A stretch of DNA of 64,000 bases from NCBI GenBank assembly GCA_008694505.1, contig VZDJ01000594.1, forward strand, positions 6,863,462 to 6,927,461, read 5' to 3'. Each line of letters starts with the position of its first letter. Position 1 is the first letter of the stretch. Both the position numbers and the translations under genes were made by a program. Positions 51,653 to 59,720 of this stretch are shown here, piece after piece. The notes under the pieces are model-generated. The model was not told where the DNA came from and searched no databases. It saw only the letters and a list, made by a program, of their open reading frames with translations. The stretch comes from Cyanoderma ruficeps (Eukaryota; Chordata; Aves; Passeriformes; Timaliidae).

Positions 51653-51668
51653 ATTTGCATATGCAAAT
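51653..51668. promoter_or_regulatory. Palindromic double POU octamer
   Basis: ATTTGCATATGCAAAT is a perfect 16-bp palindrome made of ATTTGCAT (51653-51660) joined directly to its inverse ATGCAAAT (51661-51668). Each half is a full octamer, the binding site of POU factors; the arrangement allows dimer binding. It stands alone in CpG-island DNA. Confidence 0.55.
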
Positions 51669-53098
51669 CAGCAGGCCGCCGAGCCGCGCCCTCCCGGGGG
51701 GTGGTCGTCGGGCCAGGGCCGGGGGCCTGGAACGATTGTGCCCGATTCAAGGGGTGCCTTGGACGGAGAAATAAGCGTCGGTGCGTCCTTCCACCAGTGG
51801 AGGGAGGACGGGGGTGCTGGGGGTTGTCTGCTGCGTGTTGACATCCCACAAACGCGCGGCTGCCTCCCGAGAGTCGGGGTGTGGGGGAATAGACCCCCGA
51901 GGCACGCAGGAAGGAGGGGGAGGGAAGCACTTTGCCTCCAGGGCTTTTCCGCCTGGGCTAGCGGGTGCTTCTCCCGGGACTTGGGCTCCCCAGTCCCATC
52001 CGTCCGTCCAGCCCCCAGCATTCTTCCCCGGCCGGGGGCCCGGTGCGCGTCCCTCGCCTCCCACCGCCGCTCTGCGCACACCTGGTCTCTTTCCTACGGG
52101 AGGATGTGGCACCTTCTGCTCTTATTTCTCAACTCGGGGTGGTGCTGAGACCCGGGTGAATGTTTTCTCCCCCCACCCGACTGCCGGAGAGGATTCCCCG
52201 CGGGCCTGTTTGCCCTCGGCACCCACAGGGGACCAAGGTCACTCGTGGAGCCAGTGAGGGCAGACCTGGACCTCGCCGGCCTGCACCGATTCACCAATAT
52301 GTCCCGCTCAGCTGTTCTCCGTGAGAAATCCTAAAAGCGTAATTACATTAAAAAGTCTGATTTGCTTAAATAATCCACTCTAAGCTTCCTTTATTCTGCC
52401 CTGTATTTCCCTCGTCGGCTTTATTCCTGACCTGTCCAGCTCAGCTGAGTTTGGCTGGACAACCCGCGGCTGAGGAAACCCTTCCGTATCTTCCTCCTCC
52501 TCTGGAGCCTCCAAGCCTTAGGGCAACCCCAGTGCCCCGGAACCGACTCCCGGCTGCAGGTAGGCAGCAGGTCCCGGGCTCTGTCAGCGGGACGGCGGGC
52601 GGCCGGGAAGGCCGACAGCCCTGCTCGACCCAACCGAGAGCCAGCCTGAGCATCACCCGTGTCCTGCGGACAGGGGAAGCGAAGTGTGTCAGTGGCCTCT
52701 ACCCTCGGCAGGTCCGGGCCAGATCCGGCCCGAGAATGTTCTTGGGGGGATCGTTACTCGATTTTTAGGGAGAAATGCCGTTTTTCGCCTGTACAGCTCC
52801 AGGGGAGTGCGAGACGGCGTGTATGGTAAAGACAGAGGTTTGAACCGAGACTGGAGCGGGCGGGAGTAGGGGAGCAACTTCTCTGTGTCCCCCCAACAGC
52901 GGCAAGTGAAGGGGGAGCTCGGGGGGAATCTGAATGCTGCCCCCAAACTCTGCAGCTGCCCCTGCCGGTCCGGGCTTTCGCCGACCGCTTTCCCCATGAG
53001 CAGCGGAACTCGCATTTTAAAGGATGGCTTTATTTTCCTCAGTGCGGAAGATCTGAGTTCATGCTCCAATCCCATCGAAAAAAAAAANAATGCACAAC

Positions 53099-53112
53099 TT
53101 TAGATGGCGCTG
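53099..53112 (+). promoter_or_regulatory. CTCF-like core motif
   Basis: TTTAGATGGCGCTG contains TAGATGGCGC, which fits the CTCF core; the upstream CCA part of the consensus is missing. It lies about 1.5 kb past the EN1 poly-A signal. Confidence 0.3.
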
Positions 53113-54190
53113 TACAACATTTATTTAAGCCCCCCGAGTATTCCCGGCTCCTCGGCCTGCAGAGAGAAAGAGAGAAGAGCCCTCAGCGGGCAGAGTCAGG
53201 CTGGGCTGGGCGGGGATGGAGTGGGATACGCTGGGGCAGGATGGAGTGGGATGAGGTGTAGGAGGGGTCCTGCCCCACCGGCAGCGGGCAGGAGGGCACG
53301 GGGCTTTCTCCCGAGCCTGCGCTTCCATCCCCGGACGGTGATAGCAAACAGCAGCTCTAAGCAGGAAGAGTTAAAAGCACGAAAATGGCAGAAGCCGTCT
53401 CCCTCTTCCCCACTGCTCCCCTTCTCAAATAGACGGAACCCCCCAAATGCCTCGGACGGGACGAGGAGGGGGCAGCTGCAGGCTGCGCCGATCGGGAGTG
53501 CTGCTGCTTGCCCCCTTCCTCCTCCCGGTCCCACTGACCTGGACATGGCCTCGGCATCGCCCCATCCTCCGGAGGGATGCAGGAGAAAGGGTCCCCCGGA
53601 TCCATCTCCGCTCGCTTGTCCTCCTCGCCCCGCCGGCTGCGGGCCTAGGGCAGGGATAGAGAGGAGCAGAAAGAGAAGGCAAGCCGACAAACAGCCTCGT
53701 CCAGGGGGACGGGCGGCTCTCCACCCGCCTCGGCGCCCGGGTTCATCAGGGGCACTGAGGAGCGGAATCCCGTCGCCTGCCCTCGGCTCGGCGGGGCCCC
53801 ACGCAAGGCCCGAGCGGGCTCAGGCCCGGCGGTCCTCGACGGTTCGAGGACAAGGCCACGGGCACGGCCCGATCCCGGCCCGTCCGTGTCCCCGGGCCGG
53901 CGGCGAGGAAAGCCGACCCGGGACTGGGCACGGCGGCCTTTTAACCGGGGCAGGTGGAAAATCGGGAGTGGGGGCCACAGCCGGGACCCCGCCGTGCCGC
54001 CGGCCCCCCGCCACCCGCGCGTCCCACGCACACGGCAAAAGTGACCCCGAGCCCCGCAGGAGAGAGCGGAGAGCGGGGACCGGCCTCGGGAGCGCTGCCG
54101 GGAGCGGCGGCGCAGCGCCCGGCGCCGAGTGCCGATCGTTCCGGTCCGATCCTCGAGAGAGGTCCTCGCTGGAAACAGTGCGGGAGCAGA

Positions 54191-54639
54191 TCCTCTCGGA
54201 GAGAGGCAAGGAGCTGTCAGACAAGTATCTTTCCAACACATCCCGGAGCCCTAAACGTCCAGACAGTTTCAGGCAAATTTTCAGCGGGAATTCGTGATAT
54301 ATTATCACCATTATTAGGGGGTGATTTTAATTTCTAGTTAAAAAGGGAGATTGCGGGAGGTGAGGCACGACTGCAATTTCCAAAGAGAATTAATTCTTTT
54401 TAAAGGGTGGAAAAATTAAAAATTATTTTTTTTAAAAATCGAAGATCTAAGGGTTTTTAACAAGGGATGAGCAGTTTAAAAATTCCTTGATCTATCAAAA
54501 ACAAAAGCTAAATATGCCACCGAAATGGCACTATATACACAGCGTATGGTGTGTATATATATACATTTGTTTTTTATATATATATATATATATATGCAAA
54601 CATCCATACACTAAAATAAAGAATTACAGCCAGCCTGGA
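54191..54639. other. AT-rich stretch past the EN1 poly-A signal
   Basis: Contains TA and A/T runs, a (TA)n microsatellite at 54575-54595 and UGUAUAUA-type motifs (minus strand, 54532-54539 and near 54553). If EN1 used a more distal poly-A site (ATTAAA near 54327-54332), these would be in its 3' UTR. Confidence 0.45.
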
Positions 54640-54658
54640 TCCTGAACACAGTCTACAC

Positions 54659-54664
54659 TTTATT
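54659..54664 (-). terminator. EN1 candidate polyadenylation signal AATAAA
   Basis: AATAAA on the minus strand is followed by GTGTAGACTGTGTTCAGG, a GU-rich downstream context. It is the best-placed canonical signal after the EN1 stop. A proximal AATAAA (55071-55076) and an ATTAAA near 54327-54332 are alternatives. Confidence 0.55.
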
Positions 54665-55070
54665 TCAGACTACAGATTTCTGAACATAATAAAATCTTTG
54701 GCTTGTAGCGGCGGGTTCAGTCTCGCAGTCTGTGGATCAGAATTTTTTTTTTCCTCGGGGAAAAAAAAAGAGAGAGAGACAGAAATTCACACACACACAA
54801 AAAAAAATAAAATAAGATCAAACGACAGATGAGAAAAGTCCGACATTTACTGTAAAACAGGAGCAACGGACATCGGGGGGGAGGGAAAGAAAAAAAAACA
54901 AAGCAAACAAAACGAACAAACGAACAAAAGAAAGGAGAAACAGAGAGACGGGAAGAGAGAAACTGTCCAGCAAATAGAGATCGCTACACATATTTCTTAC
55001 CTGAAATTAAATATATACAAGGTCATATGCTGTTTGGCTATATAGAGATAATTTTTCTTAAGTGTTCATA

Positions 55071-55076
55071 TTTATT
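55071..55076 (-). terminator. Proximal AATAAA in EN1 3' UTR
   Basis: Minus-strand AATAAA 126 nt after the stop codon, inside a T-rich/A-rich run. It could give a very short 3' UTR that leaves out the Pumilio-type motif. Use is unproven. Confidence 0.3.
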
Positions 55077-55201
55077 TTTTTTTTCTTAATCGGAGTCCTT
55101 ATACTATGGATAGACAATAGATCTGTTTTTAAATCGCACCTGTCCGCCTCCCGGCCGGCGGGCCGGCGCCGCGGCGCAGGGCTGGGCTGGAGCCGCCCGC
55201 C

Positions 55202-55518
55202 TCACTCGCTCTCCTCTTTGTCCTGCACCGTGGTGGTGGAGTGGTTGTAGAGTCCCTGGGCCATGAGATGCAGCGCCAGCCCGTTCTTGATGCCCGTCGC
55301 CTTCTTGATTTTGGCCCGTTTGTTCTGGAACCAGATCTTGATCTGGGACTCGTTGAGGCTGAGCTCCTGGGCCAGGCTCTGCCGCCGCTGCTCCGTGATG
55401 TACCGGTTCGCCTGGAACTCCGCCTTCAGCCGCTGCAGCTGCTCGGCCGTGAACGCCGTCCGCGGCCGCTTGTCCTCCTTCTCCGTCTTCTTCTTCTTCA
55501 GCTTCCTGGTGCGGGGGC
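55202..55518 (-). CDS. EN1: EN1 exon 2 coding part, residues 227-331 with homeodomain
   Basis: Encodes the DNA-binding half of Engrailed-1. It begins after a CAG acceptor at 55519-55521 and restores the split Gly codon 227, giving [13 protein letters not shown]. The basic EH3 linker (about 228-241) precedes the homeodomain at 242-301. Homeodomain landmarks are present: F249 (position 8), W289 (48), F290 (49), Q291 (50) and N292 (51) in [11 protein letters not shown]. Gln50 predicts TAATTA-type binding. EH5 (302-322, [21 protein letters not shown]) follows, and the protein ends VQDKEESE before TGA at 55202-55204. ANRYITEQ and [10 protein letters not shown] are EN1-like rather than EN2-like. 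Total length of 331 residues is close to what I recall for chicken EN1 and shorter than mammalian EN1, which has longer N-terminal repeats. No frameshift or lost key residue is seen. Confidence 0.97.
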
Positions 55519-58142
55519 CTGCGGGCAGGGCACACACACGCCGCTGGGCAGGGCCGCGCCGCCGACCGACCGACCGCCCGACAGACCGACCGCCGCCCCC
55601 GCCCCGCCGGCCGAGGAAAAATGGCCGACGGGTGAATTTGTGCTGGTTCCGTGTGTCCCCCCCCAGCCCCCCAACCCCGGCACCGCCGCCCCGGCGCGGC
55701 GGAGGGAAGGATGGGGAAGGAACGGGGAGGCCGGGGCCGAGAGCGTCCGCGCATCACCCGCAGCCCCTGCCCCGCCGAGCCGGCCCCACGGGCGAGGGGA
55801 TCGGAGCCCTGCTCGCCCTCCGGCCCCGACACACGTCGAGGCGCCGCTCCCGCCCGCCCTGCCGGGCCGAGCCGGTCTCCTCCTGCATGGCCCGGGACCG
55901 GGGCCCGCCGGCCGGGCAGCAGCTCCGCCGGGCAGCGCGGGGACCGAAGGTCCCCCCTGCCAGGCACCGGGGAGCTGCCGCCAGCAGCAGACAGGCCGAA
56001 GGCTGCCTTGGTCTCCTTTCGGAAGACAACGACCCTCTCCGCAAAGCCAGCCCAGTCCAGGGGTCCCTTCTCCGCCGCCACCCCGCAGCCCCGCCGCCGC
56101 CGCCCAGGTCGCCTAAGGCTCTCCGGCGGCCGATCCCTGCCGGGGACCTACGGCCCCGCTCGCAGCTCCCTCCGCCAAGCCCAGCCAAAAGCAGAGCCCC
56201 GCCGCTCCACATCCAGGCCGCAAAGGGGACAGCTGAAGCGCGACACAGCTCGCCGGGGAAGCCACCGGGTCCCGGGGCGCATCCCGAGGGCAGCACCTAG
56301 CCGAGGAGGGGGCACCCCCGGTCCTCTGCCCGCCGGCCTGGCCCGGCCGTGGGGAAGAGGAGCGGGGAGGGAACCGTGAAGAATGGGATCTACGAAAATT
56401 CCCCGACAGCTGCCGGGCTCGGCAGGCGGTCCCAGGCCCGCAGCTCCCCGCCAGCAGTAGCCGGAGCCGAAGCCGGCGAGGCCTTCTTACCGCCGAGCAG
56501 GCCGAAAGCTCCTCTCCCGGCGCAGCTTTTCCTCGGAACGGGGGGAATTCCCCCCGGCTCGGCAGCGGCTGTCGCCGGGGAGAGAGACGAGGCCCGGTGG
56601 GGAGAGGGATGGGGCCCAGCGGGATGCTCCCGGGCTGGACCGGTGGGGGGTGGAGGGCGCGGGGAGTGAATCGCTGAGTCCCGGCACCTTGCAGCGGGGT
56701 GCCGGCGCCTCCGACCGCCGCAGCCCGCTCGTCCCCGGGGCCGAGAGAAGCAGTTCGGGGCCGGCGGGCAGCTACGAGCACAACAAAGAGAGCGGCCGAG
56801 CCGAGCCAGCCTCCCCTCGCCCTTCTCCCCTCCGGGTTGCAGCGAGCAGGGAGCGTCGGGGAGGAGGACATGCAGAAATGACCCTCTGCCCGAAGAAAGG
56901 GGAGGAAAGGCAAATTCAGGCGCAAGTGCAGAACGCCGGGCGCTCGGTGGCCCTGGGAAGCGGCAGCACAACACCCGCGGCCGGGCCGGCCGGGAGCGAG
57001 GCCGTGCCGTCTGACAGCTCTATCACCCCATCAATCACCTCAGTCAATCAAAGAGGCTTTTCTGAGTTTGAAGTCGCTGGACGTGTCAATAACGGGGAAT
57101 GGAGACGGCTCGGCCGCACTGACGGCCGGCTCGGAGCACCAGGCCGGGCAGCGCGGCGCGGGGCCATGGCCGGGCAGCGCCGCCTTCCCCGGGCCCTGAA
57201 GCGGCCCCGGGCAGGCACAGGGGAGCCCATCCCGGCCCCGCGCCGCGCTGGCCGGTCCCTGGCTGCTGGCTGGAGGTGTCCTGGGGGAACCCCATCTCCT
57301 CGTCCTCCGTTTCTTTCAAAAAAAACCGGCGATTAAAGCCAGAAACTAACGGTGATAAATAAAGGGATGGGTGCCCGAGGGCACCTGGGGAATGTAAAGA
57401 CGTAGAAGGGGCGGCAAAACAGGGCCGGGAGGGCCGAGGCAGCGGCTCCCCCGGGGACGACCTCGGGCAGAGGCAAATCTCCACCCCGGAGCTGGGCCCC
57501 AAACGGCAGCAGGGAGCACCGGTTCCGGCGGCAATGTGCGGCCTAAGGGCCTGCCTGGCTCGCTGCAGAGGCCCCGGTAAACAGCCTCTCCTCCACCTTC
57601 TAAAAAGCCCTTTTTCCTTCGCCTCCAAAAAAACACTACCTCCTCCTCCCCCCGCACCGCCACCAGCCGCTCAACATGTGGCTCCGGTCTTCGCCCCCTC
57701 GCTCCTCCAGCAGCACCCAGGAAAAATAAAAAAATAAGGGGAGAAAAAGCCTCAGAACAGGGGAGCGGCCGACCCCGCTGCCTTTTTCTCGAAACCCGGC
57801 TCTCACCCCGCGCCGCCGCGCTGCGGAACACCCGGGGCTGCGGCAGGCGGGGCGGGCGGGGGGCGCGGGAAGGGGTCGCTCCCGCCGGCTCTCCGCATCG
57901 AACCGCTGCCGAATCGGGGTCCAGCGTCACATTCAAATTTGGGAGACTCGGAGGAGGAAGGAGGGGTGGTGGCGGTGGGGGGGACGCGTTTCCTCTCGCC
58001 CCGGGTGACCCAGGCCGCCCTCCCCCCCACGCGAGGTCCTCAACAAGCCGTGAGCCAAAGCCAAGGGGGGAAGAGGGAAAGGAGAAAGGGGGGGCGACCT
58101 TGTCACGATTTAACAGCTCCCAGATGCGCCGCGGTTCCTTAC
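55519..58142 (-). other. EN1: EN1 single intron, GC-rich
   Basis: The intron is 2,624 bp with a GTAAG donor (58142 downward) and a CAG acceptor (55521-55519), phase 1, separating the hexapeptide from the homeodomain as in other vertebrate EN genes. It is mostly CpG island. The acceptor has a poor polypyrimidine tract: the last 25 bases contain GCGTGTGTGTG before CCCTGCCCGCAG, and a CCGA tandem repeat (about 55562-55590) lies just upstream. The exon 1 frame stays open through the donor to 57346, so intron retention would give a protein without a homeodomain; nothing shows that this is used. A TCF/PBX/MEIS-like motif cluster lies at 57011-57053. Confidence 0.93.
57011..57053 (-). promoter_or_regulatory. 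Intronic cluster of TCF/LEF, PBX and MEIS-type motifs
   Basis: On the minus strand this stretch reads CTTTGATTGAC (57053-57043), then TGATTGA (57037-57031), then CTGTCAG (57017-57011). CTTTGAT is the TCF/LEF core, TGATTGA[C/T] the PBX-type core and CTGTCA the MEIS/PREP half-site. Three motif types in 43 bp form a short AT-richer island inside otherwise CpG-rich intron. Given known Wnt control of En1 in the midbrain-hindbrain and PBX partnership with Engrailed, a Wnt- or TALE-responsive enhancer is a reasonable inference, but motif matches alone do not prove it. Confidence 0.45.
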
Positions 58143-58821
58143 CCGAGGACGGTCTGTCTGAATACCTAGTGCAGTAGACCCAGGCAGGCCACACCAGCGG
58201 CTGTTGCGAGTCGGGCTTTATAACAGGTCCTCCATTATTAGAGCCCATGAGGAGGATGGCGGGGCTGCCGTGCTCCCCGTACTTCGCCGGGTGAGTCTCG
58301 CCCCCGTCGGCGGGGGGCTTGGCCGCCCCCGACGCCGCCGCCGCCGCCGCTGCCGCCGCGGCGGGACTGGCTTTGGCGGCGGCGACGGGCGGCGGCGGCG
58401 GCGCGGAGCCGTCGGGACGGCAGTTCGAGTCCGGGCAGAGAAGGGCGGGCGGGTTGGGCGGCCGGGCCAGCAGCGGGTTGACGTTTTCTCTACCTGAGCT
58501 CTGCCCCCGGTCTCCGTCCCGCTCCCGGCTGCCTCCTCCTCCGCCGCCGGCCGGCGCGGGCGGCTCCTTCTTGCAGCCGAAGTCCGGCCTCAGGATGTTG
58601 TCGATGAAAAAGTTGGTGGTGCGGTGGGGCGGCGGCGGCGGGGGTGGCGGCGGGGGCGGCGGGTGGCGGCGGCGGGGCAGGGGCAGGGGGCAGGGCGCGG
58701 CGGGGGAGGCGGGCGCGGGGCTGGGGGACACGGGCACGGTCTCGCCATCGCTGCCGCTGCCGCTGCTCGCCGGGCCGGGCGCCGCGTCTCGGTGGCCGTG
58801 CCCCTCCGGCGGCTCTTCCAT
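58143..58821 (-). CDS. EN1: EN1 exon 1 coding part, residues 1-226 plus first base of codon 227
   Basis: Encodes the N-terminal regulatory half of Engrailed-1, a nuclear homeodomain transcription factor, mainly a repressor, that patterns midbrain-hindbrain, ventral limb ectoderm and spinal interneurons. The first in-frame ATG is at 58821, with A at -3 and G at +4 (strong Kozak context), giving MEEPPEG. Visible parts: a Pro/Ser-rich start; 12 prolines at residues 54-65; EH1 repression motif FFIDNILRPDFG at 71-82, which in this family binds Groucho/TLE; six glycines at 92-97; NVNPLLARPP near 113-122; ten alanines at 154-163; and the EH2 hexapeptide region WPAWVYCTRYSDRPSSG at 211-227, the known PBX-contacting segment. 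The exon ends TCG-G followed by GTAAG (intron starts at 58142), phase 1, which matches exon 2. The low-complexity tracts are the only unusual part; the functional motifs are intact. Confidence 0.96.
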
Positions 58822-58921
58822 GCTCAGTCCCCGCCACGGAGATCGCTGCCTCTTTCCCCCCCACCCACCCACTTTACGCCCACCCCACTTTGACGGTGGG
58901 TGGCGGGGTGGAAAAGGGGGA

Positions 58922-58976
58922 GGAAAAAAAATTTAAAAAAAAAAAAAGAAAAAAGAAAAAGGAAAAAGAAAAATAT
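58922..58976. repeat. A-rich tract in EN1 5' leader (U-rich in the mRNA)
   Basis: Runs of A with scattered G, T and C over 55 bp, about 100 nt before the EN1 start codon, so the mRNA leader would have a long U-rich tract. Similar tracts are at 59102-59140 and, as T-run followed by A-run, at 59349-59408. Confidence 0.8.
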
Positions 58977-59084
58977 TAAAATCCACTTGTTGGGCTGGAG
59001 CTGAGATTTTTTTTCTCTCCCTCTCACGAATGGATCCAAAACCTGGGAGATACTCGAGGGCTTCTCTCCCCCTTCTCCCGATCA

Positions 59085-59094
59085 GCTTATATTT
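59085..59094 (-). promoter_or_regulatory. TATA-like box facing EN1
   Basis: Minus strand AAATATAAGC, with TATAAG starting at 59091. It is the only TATA-like element between the ATG and the E-box/CCAAT array further upstream that reads toward EN1. The expected start site is about 30 bp downstream, near 59060. Confidence 0.45.
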
Positions 59095-59205
59095 CCACCA
59101 CCAAAAAAAAAAAAAAATTGAGGAGAAAAAAAAAAAAAAAGAAAACCCAAAAAGGTGTGCGGCGGCACCACGGCCCCCCTAAAAAACCCGCCCCCCGAAA
59201 ACCCG

Positions 59206-59220
59206 TCACGATCTGCCCAT
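59206..59220 (-). other. Minimal upstream ORF (MGRS) before EN1
   Basis: Minus strand ATG GGC AGA TCG TGA, with G at -3 and G at +4. It is the only ATG I find on the minus strand between about 59590 and the EN1 start. It matters only if EN1 transcripts begin upstream of 59220. Confidence 0.35.
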
Positions 59221-59348
59221 CTCCCCGCCGCCGCCGCCGCGGCGGCTCCGCGCTGCCCCGCTGTCACGCTCCGCTCTGCCCACGCCGCGGGCTGCCGGAG
59301 CCCGTCCCCGCCAGCCCGGTGCTGCGCCGCCCGCGCCCGCTTAGGGTT

Positions 59349-59408
59349 CTTTTTTTTAATTCTTTTTTTTTTCCCCTTTTTTTTTTTTTAGAAAAAAAAA
59401 TAAAAAAA
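59349..59408. repeat. Poly-T followed by poly-A foldback
   Basis: Three T-runs are followed directly by A-runs after a TTAG junction, inside GC-rich DNA. It can fold back on itself and would exclude nucleosomes. No transposon features accompany it. Confidence 0.7.
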
Positions 59409-59493
59409 GGCCAAATCTCTGACAGCGCCGGTCCGTGCACCAAACTCTCCCTAAAAAATCCCTCAGCCACACTTTTTTCACTCGCACCGGAAG

Positions 59494-59599
59494 CACGTGA
59501 GGTGGCCCCGCACGTGGGGGCGGCCAATGGCGCGGCGCCGCCGCCGCTGACACCCCGCGCCGCGCCCAATGGGCGCCCGCCGGGCCGCCGCCATAAATA
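59494..59599 (+). promoter_or_regulatory. Directional promoter array: 2 E-boxes, 2 CCAAT, CATAAATA, reading away from EN1
   Basis: In plus-strand order: CACGTG (59494-59499), CACGTG (59511-59516), CCAAT (59524-59528), CCAAT (59566-59570) and CATAAATA (59592-59599). A start site about 30 bp after the TATA-like box (near 59622) would put the CCAAT boxes at about -98 and -56, typical for NF-Y. Read toward EN1 these boxes would fall downstream of the start, so the plus orientation fits better. This suggests a divergent transcript. The TATA-like box is nearly symmetric (TATTTATG on the minus strand), so use for EN1 cannot be excluded. Confidence 0.5.
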
Positions 59600-59720
59600 C
59601 CGCGTGGGGACCGGACGGGGCGGACGGCACCGGGCGGGACGGGGCGGGCGGCGGCAGCGCCGCGACGGGGCGGGGGCACCGCGCCGCGCCCACGCGCGTG
59701 AACCGGGAGCCCCCCACCCC

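Larger units (their letters stand above)
50840..54190. other. Cluster of CpG islands 3' of EN1
   Basis: CpG-dense stretches at about 50840-51390, 51560-52280, 52540-52980 and 53130-54190, separated by AT-richer gaps (notably 52310-52440 with GCGTAATTACATTAAAAAG). Long open frames (such as 53104-54297 plus) have Pro/Arg/Gly-biased products without domains and are best read as GC artefacts. One undetermined base at 53088. Confidence 0.65.
54640..55201 (-). other. EN1: EN1 3' UTR (end estimated)
   Basis: From the TGA at 55202 the minus strand runs through AT-rich and C/U-rich sequence to an AATAAA at 54664-54659, giving a 3' UTR of roughly 560 nt. The stretch contains a UGUAUAUA motif (55019-55012), a Pumilio-type recognition element, and long U/C-rich tracts (the complement of the A/G-rich block 54860-54960). 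An earlier AATAAA lies only 126 nt after the stop (55076-55071) and could be a minor proximal site. The cleavage position is inferred from the signal, not observed. Confidence 0.6.
58822..59250 (-). promoter_or_regulatory. EN1: EN1 5' leader and proximal promoter
   Basis: This is the region directly upstream of the EN1 ATG. On the transcribed strand it has a T-rich tract (58922-58976), a TATA-like AAATATAAGC (59094-59085), a second T-rich tract (59102-59140) and a GC box CGGGGGGCGGG (59197-59187). If the TATA-like box is used, transcription would begin near 59060, giving a leader of about 240 nt. If transcription starts further upstream, the leader would include a four-codon upstream ORF at 59206-59220. 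No transcript data are available to choose. Confidence 0.6.
55130..59720. other. CpG island covering the EN1 gene
   Basis: High GC and dense CpG run across both exons, the intron and the promoter, broken only by the intronic motif cluster and the A/T homopolymer tracts. This is normal for vertebrate EN1 and similar Polycomb-regulated homeobox genes. The long open frames on both strands here, apart from the two EN1 exons, are by-products of GC content. Confidence 0.85.

Noticed and set aside
53104..54297. 397-codon open frame on the plus strand
   Set aside because: It lies in CpG-island DNA; the product is biased to Pro, Arg, Gly and Ser without any domain, and other frames of the same region are also open.
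55104..56081. 325-codon minus-strand open frame overlapping EN1 exon 2
   Set aside because: It reads the EN1 homeodomain region in a different frame; the true exon 2 frame is the one giving the engrailed homeodomain.
55241..56300. Long plus-strand open frames antisense to EN1
   Set aside because: Shadow frames of the GC-rich EN1 exon and intron; no domain and no start or splice support.
57346..58142. Continuation of the EN1 exon 1 frame into the intron
   Set aside because: The GTAAG donor at 58142 and the phase match with exon 2 show normal splicing; the open frame reflects GC content. Kept only as an intron-retention remark.
58822..58872. N-terminal extension of EN1 starting 17 codons upstream
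   Set aside because: The upstream codon is GTG, not ATG; the ATG at 58821 has a strong Kozak context and gives the expected avian EN1 N-terminus.
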